NCBI GenBank assembly: GCA_943914405.1
Contig: CALUBX010000241.1
Span: 1-7,314 of the forward strand
Direction of reading: 5' to 3'
Origin: an uncultured Hyphomicrobiales bacterium
Lineage (GTDB): Bacteria; Pseudomonadota; Alphaproteobacteria; Rhizobiales; Rhizobiaceae
Length of the DNA: 7,314 nt
The position numbers were made by a program, and so were the translations under genes. This document shows, in pieces, positions 1 through 6,363 of the stretch. Each line of letters starts with the position of its first letter. The stretch's first letter is position 1. The notes below the pieces were generated by a model. The model worked only from the letters and a program-made list of their open reading frames with translations. It was not told the DNA's origin and did not search any database.

Positions 1-1444
1 TCATGAGCACAGATGTCCTGCGATCAACAAAGCGTTTCGTCAACCTTTCATGTAACGCGTCCGACAACCTATCCTCGATTTCCCGTGTCTTTTCTTGCCA
101 GTGTGTCGGATCAGCAAGCCAGCCAGGGCGGTTCGAAACATAGGTCCATGTGCGGATCTGCGCGATTCGGGCAGATAGTGTGTCGATTTCCCCATCCGTC
201 CGGTCGGCACGCCGAACCTGTTCCGCCATGAAGTCCTCGTTCACCGTGCCGAAGCGGACAAGATCGGAAAAAAGAGTCGAAATGAGGTCCGCATGCTGCG
301 CCGGCGCAATTCGCCGGTAGTCTGGCAGCGCGCAGGCCTCCCACAGCTTTTCGACGCGGGCTGGGTTCGTTGCGGCATCGCGGATCTCCGGATAACGGGA
401 CAGGTGATCGAGCGCCTGCATGTCGGTGGCCGGGAGGGCGCGCGTCAGGCCCTGAATGGATGGCGCAGCGTCGAGGCTTGCCCGCAGCGCCTGCAGAGAC
501 GAGAAGTCGAGATCCTTCGACCGCCACTGCAGCACCTTCACCTGATCGAACTGATGGCTCTCGATCCGCTCCACGAGCTCGTCGTCAAAGGGTTGCACCT
601 GGCCCGTCACGCCGAATGTCCCATCGCGCACGTGGCGGCCGGCACGGCCGGCGATCTGCCCCAGTTCTCCCGGATTGAGGTTGCGGAACTGGTAGCCGTC
701 GAACTTCCGGTCCTGTGCGAAGGCGACGTGGTCCACGTCGAGATTGAGGCCCATGCCGATGGCGTCCGTCGCCACCAGATATTCGACGTCGCCGTTCTGG
801 TAGAGGGCGACCTGCGAATTGCGGGTGCGGGGGCTGAGCGCCCCTAGAACGACTGCCGCCCCGCCGCGCTGGCGGCGGATCAGTTCGGCAATGGCATAGA
901 CCTCGTCGGCCGAGAAGGCGACGATGGCGGATCGCTGCGGCAGGCGCGTGATCTTCTTCTGCCCCGCGTAGAACAGCTGCGACAGACGCGGCCTCTCGAC
1001 GACATTGATCCCCGGCAGCAGCTTTTCCAGGATCGGCCGCATGGTGGCGGCGCCGAGCAGCAGGGTCTCGTCGCGTCCGCGCAGATGCAATACCCGGTCC
1101 GTGAAGATGTGTCCGCGCTCCAAATCCCCAGCGAGCTGCACTTCGTCGATCGCGACAAAAGAGGCTTTGGTTTCCCGCGGCATGGCCTCCACTGTGCAGA
1201 CGGAGAAGCGGGCATTGGGCGGCGTGATTTTCTCTTCGCCGGTGACGAGCGCCACCTGCGACGCGCCGACTTTCTCCACTACGCGCCCGTAGACTTCGCG
1301 CGCAAGCAGCCTCAGCGGCAGGCCGATGACGCCCGTGCCGTGAGCCACCATGCGCTCGATCGCATAATGGGTCTTGCCGGTATTGGTGGGTCCGAGCACT
1401 GCGGTGACACCGCGTCCGCTCAGGATCAGAGGCCGAGAGTTCAA
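1..1444 (-). CDS. mgpS: Suv3-like ATP-dependent superfamily 2 helicase, N-terminal 481 residues (3' end off window)
   Basis: This is an ATP-driven nucleic-acid helicase of the Suv3/MgpS type found in alphaproteobacteria, probably acting on RNA in the cytoplasm. Seen in the translation: Walker A GPTNTGKT at residues 18-25, the Walker B-type box DEVQ at 100-103, a GAATM motif III, the motif V stretch TDAIGMGLN near 226-234, and the motif VI box QIAGRAGR at 263-270. The reading frame is open to the left edge, so the C-terminus is missing; full-length relatives are roughly 1,000 residues. An in-frame TAG lies shortly upstream, and the only plausible start before the Walker A motif is a TTG at 1444 (reading MNSRPLILSGRG), with GGAA six bases ahead. 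The start is therefore non-ATG and somewhat uncertain. The symbol mgpS is recalled from rhizobial annotation. Its precise substrate is not evident. Confidence 0.9.
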   Translation of the reverse strand, partial: MNSRPLILSGRGVTAVLGPTNTGKTHYAIERMVAHGTGVIGLPLRLLAREVYGRVVEKVGASQVALVTGEEKITPPNARFSVCTVEAMPRETKASFVAIDEVQLAGDLERGHIFTDRVLHLRGRDETLLLGAATMRPILEKLLPGINVVERPRLSQLFYAGQKKITRLPQRSAIVAFSADEVYAIAELIRRQRGGAAVVLGALSPRTRNSQVALYQNGDVEYLVATDAIGMGLNLDVDHVAFAQDRKFDGYQFRNLNPGELGQIAGRAGRHVRDGTFGVTGQVQPFDDELVERIESHQFDQVKVLQWRSKDLDFSSLQALRASLDAAPSIQGLTRALPATDMQALDHLSRYPEIRDAATNPARVEKLWEACALPDYRRIAPAQHADLISTLFSDLVRFGTVNEDFMAEQVRRADRTDGEIDTLSARIAQIRTWTYVSNRPGWLADPTHWQEKTREIEDRLSDALHERLTKRFVDRRTSVLM

Positions 1445-2023
1445 AGCCGATTCCGCGTATCCATGCGCTACAGCCCGGAGGCCCTATTGAGCTCCAAGCT
1501 TCCTACACATGGCCATCCTTGGGAGCAAAGGCAAGCCGAGCCGGCCAAAAGCCCCAATCTTCCTTGACTTCTGTTTGGGAACCAAGCCGTCCGCACGTCG
1601 CGGAACAGACGCGAACGAATCGGAGACGAATCACTGACTACCTAAGATTCAGTTTTTGTTCTCACCACATCTTGCGGCTCTTCATTAGGCTCGATCCAGA
1701 TGCTGAATCGAACGTCCGCTTGTCGGGTACGGTATATGGAATACACCTGCCGCATAAGGCGAAACAGGAGTCAACTGCTTGATCCGGATTCATTTTTTGA
1801 AAGCCTGGCGGCGCCATCGGCTCCCTTGCCCGGCTTCATTGTCGCCCTCGCCAGGGCTTGCGCCTGCAGTCGCCGCCCGGGTGTGAACCTACAAGATCTA
1901 GATGCGTCGCCTGTAGAGCTTTGGGGGGCGGCTGTCATGCCTCTCCATCATGCCGCCCCATCATATAGATTGACGCGCGATTACGCCCGTTAACCACACG
2001 TGACAGCCTCGTCTTCTTCTTCT
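1445..2023. other. Long divergent intergenic region, no convincing gene
   Basis: This stretch lies between the helicase (leftward) and the DUF3309 gene (rightward). Its only notable open frame (1700-1993, plus) gives a protein with no recognisable motif and no good ribosome-binding site. It does contain dyad symmetries. AAGCCTGGCG at 1801-1810 can pair with CGCCAGGGCTT at 1849-1859 with one bulge. CTACA at 1889-1893 can pair with TGTAG at 1912-1916. GGGGCGGC at 1925-1932 pairs perfectly with GCCGCCCC at 1952-1959. None of these is followed by a T-run on either strand, so they are not simple terminators. A structured RNA or a decayed gene are both possible. Confidence 0.5.
1507..1535 (-). promoter_or_regulatory. 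Candidate sigma-70 promoter for the helicase gene
   Basis: On the minus strand CTTGCC (1535-1530) and CCATGT (1512-1507) are separated by 17 bases, matching the rhizobial consensus CTTGAC-N17-CTATAT at 5/6 and 4/6 positions. Transcription would start near 1500, giving a leader of about 55 bases that includes a 7-codon upstream ORF. This is motif matching only. Confidence 0.3.
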
Positions 2024-2048
2024 GGAACAAATTCCGAGAGGCGACGTT
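2024..2048 (+). promoter_or_regulatory. EcfG (RpoE2/PhyR-type) general stress promoter
   Basis: GGAAC at 2024-2028 and CGTT at 2045-2048 are separated by exactly 16 bases. This is a perfect match to the promoter consensus known for the alphaproteobacterial general-stress sigma factor EcfG (RpoE2 in Sinorhizobium, SigT in Caulobacter). It sits about 56 bases before the ATG of the DUF3309 gene, in the right orientation. Transcription would begin near 2055 and give a leader of about 50 bases. Confidence 0.75.
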
Positions 2049-2104
2049 TCCTCGCCACCAATGCCCGGCGCCGTCAATGCCGGCTCAATGTGGAGTAGAC
2101 AGCA

Positions 2105-2260
2105 ATGCTCGGAACCATCCTGCTCATCATCCTCATTCTTCTTCTGATCGGCGCGCTGCCGAACTGGGGCTATAGCCGCGGTTGGGGCTATGGTCCGTCT
2201 GGTGGCCTCGGGCTCGTTGTGCTGATCATCATCATTCTCCTGCTGATGGGCAGGATCTAA
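2105..2260 (+). CDS. DUF3309 family small membrane protein (51 aa)
   Basis: This is a very small hydrophobic protein, expected to lie in the inner membrane. Seen: a hydrophobic helix at residues 2-18 (rich in I and L), a short aromatic and glycine-rich loop PNWGYSRGWGYGPSGG at 19-34, and a second hydrophobic helix at 35-48 ending in MGRI. This helix-PxWGYS-GxGYxPSGGLG-helix layout is the hallmark of the DUF3309 family of about 50 residues; no molecular function is established. The start is the ATG at 2105, with GGAG about ten bases upstream. It follows a perfect EcfG-type promoter and is followed after 41 bases by a lipoprotein gene on the same strand, so the two are probably co-transcribed. 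A role in envelope stress is inferred from the promoter only. Confidence 0.88.
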   Translation: MLGTILLIILILLLIGALPNWGYSRGWGYGPSGGLGLVVLIIIILLLMGRI

Positions 2261-2301
2261 GGCGGCCGGGCCGCAACAACCAAAGGGAAGGGAAACCTGA
2301 A

Positions 2302-2556
2302 ATGAAAAAGATTCTGCTCGTAAGCGCTCTGGTCGGCACGCTCGCCTCCTGCACATCCACCGAAAAGGGCACCGCCATCGGCGCGGCCTCCGGTGCAGTG
2401 ATCGGTGGCGCAGTCACCAACAGCTGGGGTGGTGCGGCCGTCGGCGCCGTCGGTGGTGGCCTGGTCGGCGCAGCGATCGGCGAATCGCAGAAGCGCAACG
2501 GCTACTGCGTCTATCGCGACCGCTACGGCCGGACCTACGAAGCTCGCTGCCGCTAA
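2302..2556 (+). CDS. Small glycine-zipper lipoprotein (84 aa)
   Basis: This is a predicted lipoprotein, likely anchored in the outer or inner membrane facing the periplasm. Seen: a lipoprotein signal peptide with positive MKK start, hydrophobic core and lipobox LASC, so that Cys17 would be lipid-modified; then a glycine-zipper segment at residues 23-60 with many GxxxG-type spacings (GAASGAVIGGAV, GGAAVGAVGGGLVGAAIG); then a short charged tail with Cys69 and Cys83 (YCVYRDRYGRTYEARCR). Glycine zippers usually pack as paired membrane helices. The ATG at 2302 is chosen because it starts the signal peptide and has a GGGAAGGGAA purine tract upstream; an in-frame ATG at 2182 would overlap the DUF3309 gene and destroy the signal peptide. 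It is probably in one transcript with the DUF3309 gene. Its specific role is unknown. Confidence 0.88.
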   Translation: MKKILLVSALVGTLASCTSTEKGTAIGAASGAVIGGAVTNSWGGAAVGAVGGGLVGAAIGESQKRNGYCVYRDRYGRTYEARCR

Positions 2557-2567
2557 TCAGCCCGATC

Positions 2568-2607
2568 AAAAAGAAGCCGGCGACCGAGAGATCGGCGCCG
2601 GCTTTTT
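2568..2607. terminator. Hairpin terminator, probably bidirectional
   Basis: AAGCCGGCG (2574-2582) pairs with CGCCGGCTT (2596-2604), the helix continuing as CCGA/TCGG with a one-base bulge and a GAGA (GNRA) tetraloop. A T-run (2603-2607) follows on the plus strand, so it ends the lipoprotein transcript. An A-run at 2568-2572 makes a broken T-run on the other strand, so it may also end the convergent phbA-phbB transcript, whose coding part stops at 2668. Confidence 0.85.
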
Positions 2608-2667
2608 ATGCCTTGAAGTCAAACGGTACCTTGAGCTCAACCAGCCCCTTACCCTTGTCAGGCTAGT

Positions 2668-3396
2668 TCAGCTCGCGACATACTGTCCGCCATTCGCGGT
2701 CAGGGTCGATCCCGTGATGAAGCCGGCCGCATCGGAAACGAGGAAGACGACGCAACGCGCGATTTCCTCCGGTTCGCCGAGTCGACCGAGCGGGATCTGC
2801 GGGAGGATCTTCTCTTCCAGAACCGGTGTTGGAATGGCCCTTACCATCTCGGTGGCAATATAGCCGGGGCAGATCGCATTGACGGTGATGTTCCTGGTCG
2901 CGCCTTCCAGGGCGAGCGCCCGGGTGAAACCGAGATCGCCGGCCTTGGCGGCCGAGTAGTTGACCTGCCCGACCTGCCCCCTCTGGCCGTTGATCGAGGA
3001 GATATTGACGATCCGCCCGAAGCCTCGCTCCCGCATGCCGTTCCAGACCGGATGAGTCATGTTGAACAGCCCGGTCAGGTTGGTGGCGATCACCTCGTTC
3101 CACTGCTGCGGCGTTATCTTGTGGAACATGCCATCGCGGGTAATGCCGGCATTGTTGACGAGGATATCGACCGGCCCCAGCCGCTTCTCGACCCGCGACA
3201 GGCCGCCGACGCAGGCCTCGTAGTCCGAGACGTCCCACCGGAAGACGGGAATGCCCGTAGATTCGTGAAAGGCCTGCGCCCTCTCTTCATTGCCGGCATA
3301 ATTTGCGGCAACATCGTAACCCGCCGCCTGCAGCGCAACCGAAATGGCGGCGCCGATGCCGCGCGTGCCGCCGGATACCAGTGCTACTCGAGCCAT
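2668..3396 (-). CDS. phbB: Acetoacetyl-CoA reductase (NADPH-dependent), PHB synthesis
   Basis: This cytoplasmic short-chain dehydrogenase reduces acetoacetyl-CoA to (R)-3-hydroxybutyryl-CoA, the monomer for PHB synthase, normally with NADPH. Seen in 242 residues, the usual length: the dinucleotide-binding loop GGTRGIG at 9-15, NNAG at 81-84, the catalytic triad Ser134 (in NISS), Tyr147 and Lys151 (in YSAAK), the post-catalytic PG at 177-178, and a C-terminus GSTLTANGGQYV characteristic of PhbB/FabG-like enzymes. The pairing with the thiolase gene upstream on the same strand separates it from a fatty-acid FabG. The ATG at 3396 has AGGGGA about ten bases upstream. The 94-base gap from the phbA stop shows no promoter or hairpin that I could recognise, so an operon phbA-phbB is expected. 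phaB is a synonym. Confidence 0.96.
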   Translation of the reverse strand: MARVALVSGGTRGIGAAISVALQAAGYDVAANYAGNEERAQAFHESTGIPVFRWDVSDYEACVGGLSRVEKRLGPVDILVNNAGITRDGMFHKITPQQWNEVIATNLTGLFNMTHPVWNGMRERGFGRIVNISSINGQRGQVGQVNYSAAKAGDLGFTRALALEGATRNITVNAICPGYIATEMVRAIPTPVLEEKILPQIPLGRLGEPEEIARCVVFLVSDAAGFITGSTLTANGGQYVAS

Positions 3397-3490
3397 GGAA
3401 AGCCGTCCCCTGCCTTGGCATCCGCTCCCGTCGTGGCGGATGACGCCGATTACAACATCCTCAAGCCGTCAATTGCGGCGAGAAGCAGGT

Positions 3491-4672
3491 TCACATCGCT
3501 TCCAGACACATGGAAACCCCCATGCCCCCGCCGATGCAGAGCGTGGCGAGCCCCTTGCCGGCGCCCCGCCGCTTCATTTCGAACAACAGCGTGTTGAGGA
3601 TGCGAGCGCCCGAAGCGCCGATCGGGTGGCCGATCGCGATCGCTCCGCCATTGACATTGACGATATCCGGATCGAGCCCGAGATCGCGCACGACGGCGCA
3701 GGACTGGGCCGCAAAGGCTTCATTGGCCTCAACGAGATCAAGGTCGCCGATCTTCCAACCGGCCTTTTCCAATGCCCGCCGCGAAGCCGGGATCGGGCCG
3801 GTGCCCATGATCTGCGGATCGACGCCAGCCGTCGCCCAGGACGCGATACGGGCGAGAGGCGTGATGCCGCGGCGCCCAGCCTCCTCCTCCGTCATCAGCA
3901 CGACCGCCGCCGCACCGTCGTTGAGGCCGGAGGCATTGGCAGCCGTCACCGTACCCTCCTTGTCGAAAGCGGGACGAAGCTTCGCCATGGCCTCGAGCGT
4001 CGCGCCTGCACGGATATATTCATCCTGCTCCACCCTCACGTCGCCCTTGCGGGTCTGGATAACGAAGGGGATTATTTCGTCCTTGAACCGTCCGGCAGCC
4101 TGCGCGGCCTCTGCCTTGTTCTGCGATCGCACGGCGAACTGGTCCTGGTCGTCGCGCGACAGCTGCCATTGCCGCGCGATGTTTTCGGCGGTGATCCCCA
4201 TGTGGTAGCCGTAGAAGGCGTCGGTCAGGCCGTCCTTGATCATCGTATCGATCATCTTGAAGTCGCCCATCTTCACGCCGCCGCGTAGATGGGCGCAGTG
4301 CGGTGCCATAGACATGGATTCTTGGCCGCCTGCGACGGTGATCCGGGCATCGCCCATGGCGATCTGCTGCATGCCGAGTGCCACAGCGCGCAGGCCCGAG
4401 CCGCAGAGCTGGTTGACGCCCCAGGCGGTCGCCTCCTGCGGCACGCCGGCCTTCATCGCCGCCTGTCGCGCCGGGTTCTGCCCCTCGCCGGCCGTGAGGA
4501 CCTGGCCGAAAATGACCTCGTCCACCTCGGACGGCTCGACCTTCGCCCGCTCCAAAACAGCCTTGATCGCCGCCGCGCCGAGCTCATGGGCCGGAGTATT
4601 TGCGAAGGAACCGTTGAACGAACCGACCGCCGTGCGAGCGGCGGAAGCGATCACGATGGATGGCGTGGTCAT
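3491..4672 (-). CDS. phbA: Acetyl-CoA acetyltransferase (beta-ketothiolase), PHB synthesis
   Basis: This biosynthetic thiolase condenses two acetyl-CoA into acetoacetyl-CoA, the first step of PHB synthesis, in the cytoplasm. Seen in 393 residues, the family's usual length: the acyl-accepting Cys90 in NQLCGSG, the NEAFAAQ box, the HPIGASGAR stretch with His349, and Cys379 in CIGGGMG, which together give the full Cys-His-Cys catalytic set. The start at 4672 (MTTPSIVIASAARTAVGSF) matches the normal thiolase N-terminus and has GAGGAG five bases upstream. It is the first gene of the phbA-phbB pair and is transcribed divergently from phaR across a 238-base region with inverted repeats. phaA is a synonym. 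A degradative thiolase is less likely given the partner genes. Confidence 0.97.
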   Translation of the reverse strand: MTTPSIVIASAARTAVGSFNGSFANTPAHELGAAAIKAVLERAKVEPSEVDEVIFGQVLTAGEGQNPARQAAMKAGVPQEATAWGVNQLCGSGLRAVALGMQQIAMGDARITVAGGQESMSMAPHCAHLRGGVKMGDFKMIDTMIKDGLTDAFYGYHMGITAENIARQWQLSRDDQDQFAVRSQNKAEAAQAAGRFKDEIIPFVIQTRKGDVRVEQDEYIRAGATLEAMAKLRPAFDKEGTVTAANASGLNDGAAAVVLMTEEEAGRRGITPLARIASWATAGVDPQIMGTGPIPASRRALEKAGWKIGDLDLVEANEAFAAQSCAVVRDLGLDPDIVNVNGGAIAIGHPIGASGARILNTLLFEMKRRGAGKGLATLCIGGGMGVSMCLEAM

Positions 4673-4754
4673 GGCGTCTCCTCATTTTTCGGCGCGAGAC
4701 TGTCAAAGCAGCGGCCCGGTGTCAAACCTCGAAGCGAACCCGAACGCCTTCCCG

Positions 4755-4771
4755 AAATGCCCGCGGCATTT
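4755..4771. promoter_or_regulatory. Inverted repeat AAATGCC-N3-GGCATTT, candidate operator
   Basis: This is a perfect dyad with 7-base arms around a 3-base spacer, in the phbA/phaR divergent region about 85 bases upstream of phbA. It contains the TGC...GCA spacing reported for sites bound by PhaR-type repressors, so it could be a PhaR operator. This is an inference from sequence and position. Confidence 0.45.
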
Positions 4772-4778
4772 GCACTAT

Positions 4779-4789
4779 TTGCTGCGCAA
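4779..4789. promoter_or_regulatory. Inverted repeat TTGC-TGC-GCAA, candidate operator
   Basis: This is a second TGC/GCA dyad with its centre (4784) exactly 21 bases from the centre of the 4755-4771 dyad (4763), that is two helical turns on the same face of the DNA. The spacing suits cooperative binding of two repressor oligomers, PhaR being the natural candidate. Confidence 0.4.
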
Positions 4790-4809
4790 CAAAGCCGTCG
4801 CCGCGCCGC

Positions 4810-4823
4810 ACAATATGCATTGT
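4810..4823. promoter_or_regulatory. Inverted repeat ACAAT-ATGC-ATTGT
   Basis: This is a third dyad in the same divergent region, with perfect 5-base arms and an AT-rich character unlike the GC-rich surroundings. It lies about 90 bases upstream of the phaR start. It may be another operator or part of a promoter; no protein can be assigned. Confidence 0.3.
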
Positions 4824-4849
4824 AACTAACCTTCATTTGGGCTTACATT

Positions 4850-4877
4850 CTTCCCGGGAGAAGACGCCATTCTATAA
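4850..4877 (+). promoter_or_regulatory. Candidate promoter for phaR
   Basis: CTTCCC (4850-4855) and CTATAA (4872-4877) are spaced by 16 bases. The -10 matches the rhizobial CTATAT at 5/6 and the -35 matches CTTGAC at 4/6. Transcription would start near 4884 and give a leader of about 27 bases carrying the Shine-Dalgarno site of phaR. Confidence 0.4.
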
Positions 4878-4910
4878 AAATGAAGCATAGTGGCGGAGCA
4901 GGAGGCACTC

Positions 4911-5498
4911 ATGGCGAAAAACGAAGGCGAGATCATTATCAAGAAGTACGCCAACCGGCGTCTCTACAATACCGGCACGAGCACCTATGTGACGCTCGAA
5001 GACCTCGCGAAAATGGTCAAGAAGGGCGAGGAGTTCAAGGTCCAGGATGCCAAGACCGGTGAGGATATCACCCACTCGGTGCTTACCCAGATCATCTTCG
5101 AGCAGGAGTCGAAGACGGGCAACACGCTGATGCCGATCTCCTTTCTGCGCCAGCTGATTTCCTATTACGGCGACCAGATGCAGATGGTGGTTCCCACCTT
5201 CCTCGAACACTCCATGAAGACCTTCACCGACCAGCAGGTCCAGATGCGGGACCAGATGACCCGGGCCTTCGGCGACACGCCGCTCAGCAAGAACCTGCAG
5301 GCGCCCATGCAGCTGATGGAGGAGCAGGTGCGCCGCAACACGGAAATGTTCCGTCAGGCCATGCAGATGTTCACGCCCTTCACGGCGCCGGCTCCCGCCC
5401 CTGCCGCACCGGCCAGAAAGGCCGACAACAAGGATATCGACGAGTTGAAGGAACAGCTCAAGGCGCTGCAGACCCGGCTCGACAGCTTGGGCACCTGA
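4911..5498 (+). CDS. phaR: PHB-responsive transcriptional repressor PhaR (AniA)
   Basis: PhaR binds DNA and also binds PHB; granules titrate it from promoters, so phasin and other PHB-linked genes are switched on when polymer accumulates. Seen in 195 residues: the N-terminal DNA-binding/accumulation-regulator domain at about 7-66 with the hallmark KKYANRRLYNTGTSTYVTLE (11-30), the second accumulation-regulator domain at about 70-110, a methionine- and glutamine-rich helical stretch (103-153), an Ala/Pro linker (159-169) and a short C-terminal coiled-coil-like helix (IDELKEQLKALQTRL). The ATG at 4911 is preferred over an in-frame GTG at 4890 because a perfect AGGAGG lies five bases upstream of it. 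It is divergent from phbA, and its stop codon directly abuts that of the next gene on the other strand. In Rhizobium and Sinorhizobium it is also called aniA and affects carbon flux and exopolysaccharide. Confidence 0.96.
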   Translation: MAKNEGEIIIKKYANRRLYNTGTSTYVTLEDLAKMVKKGEEFKVQDAKTGEDITHSVLTQIIFEQESKTGNTLMPISFLRQLISYYGDQMQMVVPTFLEHSMKTFTDQQVQMRDQMTRAFGDTPLSKNLQAPMQLMEEQVRRNTEMFRQAMQMFTPFTAPAPAPAAPARKADNKDIDELKEQLKALQTRLDSLGT

Positions 5499-5906
5499 TT
5501 AGAGGCCGATCGAGACATCCCGGCCGGCGGAGCGCACAGCGACGGCAAAGCCACCAATCACGTCCACCAGCGTGATCGTCATCAGGATAAAGAAGACCTG
5601 CGTCGCCGCGTCGCGCACCAGCAGAAATTCCACTAGATAAACGATGAAGACCAGCATCGACAGGATGTGGTTGAGGAGCGATCCCCGGCCGTTTCGGCTT
5701 GCCCGAAGGATCTCCACGAACAGGAAGACGAGGGCCACGACGATCAGGAGATCGCCGATGGTCATCGTCCAGTCGGCGCCGGACAGCATCTGCAGGGAAA
5801 TCACGATCTGGCCGAGCCCAACCACGCCCCCACCACCCATGACACCGATCATGCCGAGATTATAGAGAACGAGAGGAATAAGCGTCAGCGGCAGGGCAGC
5901 AAGCAT
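5499..5906 (-). CDS. Conserved four-helix membrane protein, function unknown
   Basis: This is a 135-residue hydrophobic protein, expected in the inner membrane. Seen: four likely transmembrane helices at about 3-22, 48-67, 79-98 and 103-124; a glycine-rich loop (GVMGGGGVVGLGQ, 21-33) after the first helix; an acidic/aromatic GADWTMTIGD segment before the second; a basic loop RASRNGRGS between helices two and three; and a short basic tail. I do not recognise a named family. The ATG at 5906 has GGAG about nine bases upstream. Its stop codon (5499-5501) touches the phaR stop on the opposite strand with no intergenic bases. It lies downstream of rpmF on the same strand, but a strong terminator separates the two, so it should have its own promoter in 5907-6013; none was convincing. 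Confidence 0.85.
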   Translation of the reverse strand: MLAALPLTLIPLVLYNLGMIGVMGGGGVVGLGQIVISLQMLSGADWTMTIGDLLIVVALVFLFVEILRASRNGRGSLLNHILSMLVFIVYLVEFLLVRDAATQVFFILMTITLVDVIGGFAVAVRSAGRDVSIGL

Positions 5907-6013
5907 GGAAGGGCTCCGGAAGGCGAAAGAGGCATTCGGACTGGGCGGTCCAGAGTGTGCGACCGGCCGCCTGCTAGCGCAAGCGTAACAAGAACAATCT
6001 GAGCAAGCGCAAT

Positions 6014-6039
6014 AAAAAAGGCCGGGCGAGCCCGGCCTT
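6014..6039 (-). terminator. Rho-independent terminator of rpmF
   Basis: AAGGCCGGG (6018-6026) pairs perfectly with CCCGGCCTT (6031-6039) around a CGAG tetraloop. On the minus strand the stem is followed by six T residues (6019-6014), a textbook terminator placed 22 bases after the rpmF stop codon. Confidence 0.92.
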
Positions 6040-6060
6040 CAAAGGGTCAACCGCAGGCGC

Positions 6061-6246
6061 TTATGCGCTTTCCTTCGGCGTCAGAACCTGGCGACCGCGA
6101 TACATGCCGGTCTTCAGGTCGACGTGGTGCGGCCGGCGCAGTTCGCCGGAGTTCTTGTCTTCGACATAGGTCGGAGCCTTGAGCGCGTCAGCGGAGCGGC
6201 GCATACCGCGCTTCGACGGGCTTGTTTTTCTCTTCGGTACAGCCAT
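6061..6246 (-). CDS. rpmF: 50S ribosomal protein L32
   Basis: This is a small basic component of the large ribosomal subunit. Seen in 61 residues: the family N-terminus MAVPKRKTSPSKRGMRRSADAL, the GELRRPHHVDLKTGMYRGRQVL core and no zinc-binding cysteines. The start is the ATG at 6246 with GGAG eight bases upstream; longer in-frame starts (to 6342) would add sequence not seen in L32. It is followed by its own hairpin terminator. A candidate promoter lies about 90 bases upstream, so it can be transcribed independently of the GST gene ahead of it. Proximity to phaR and phb genes is a common order in Rhizobiaceae. Confidence 0.98.
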   Translation of the reverse strand: MAVPKRKTSPSKRGMRRSADALKAPTYVEDKNSGELRRPHHVDLKTGMYRGRQVLTPKESA

Positions 6247-6334
6247 TTCAACTACTCCACTTTCGTGCAAGACATCATCCCCGGCCGGAACGTATGGCCG
6301 AATGGGCATGTCTCGATCTCGGAATTTGGGCGGC

Positions 6335-6363
6335 TTATACATGTCCTGCCGGGCTTTGACCAG
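6335..6363 (-). promoter_or_regulatory. rpmF: Candidate rpmF promoter
   Basis: On the minus strand CTGGTC (6363-6358) and GTATAA (6340-6335) are 17 bases apart, each matching 4/6 of the rhizobial CTTGAC and CTATAT boxes. The leader would be about 80 bases. The -35 box falls in the loop of a hairpin (6344-6375). Confidence 0.3.

Noticed and set aside
293..847. Long plus-strand frame opposite the helicase
   Set aside because: It is the complement of strongly conserved helicase motifs and shows no protein family of its own; GC-rich coding DNA often leaves such antisense frames open.
1861..1900. Possible tRNA or tmRNA T-arm on the minus strand (GGTTCACACCC)
   Set aside because: The conserved A58 of the T-loop is missing and no acceptor stem or other arms can be drawn around it.
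1925..1959. GC-rich hairpin considered as a transcription terminator
   Set aside because: Neither strand has a T-run after the stem, and no gene ends just before it.
1700..1993. 97-codon plus-strand open frame in the intergenic region
   Set aside because: No recognisable domain, no clear ribosome-binding site and odd composition rich in Cys/Arg/Pro; more likely a chance frame in GC-rich DNA, though not excluded.
2182..2301. Longer lipoprotein gene starting at the in-frame ATG at 2182
   Set aside because: It would overlap the DUF3309 gene and place 40 residues before a clear lipoprotein signal peptide; the ATG at 2302 has its own purine-rich ribosome-binding site.
3344..4288. 314-codon plus-strand frame opposite phbA and the phbB start
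   Set aside because: It is antisense to the well-supported thiolase and reductase and lacks any coherent domain or ribosome-binding site.
4890..4910. GTG start for PhaR at 4890
   Set aside because: The ATG at 4911 has a perfect AGGAGG five bases upstream and gives the family's usual N-terminus; the GTG would put that site inside the coding sequence.
6247..6342. N-terminally extended L32 (start at 6342)
   Set aside because: L32 proteins begin MAVPKRK; the extension has no family similarity and the ATG at 6246 has a good ribosome-binding site.
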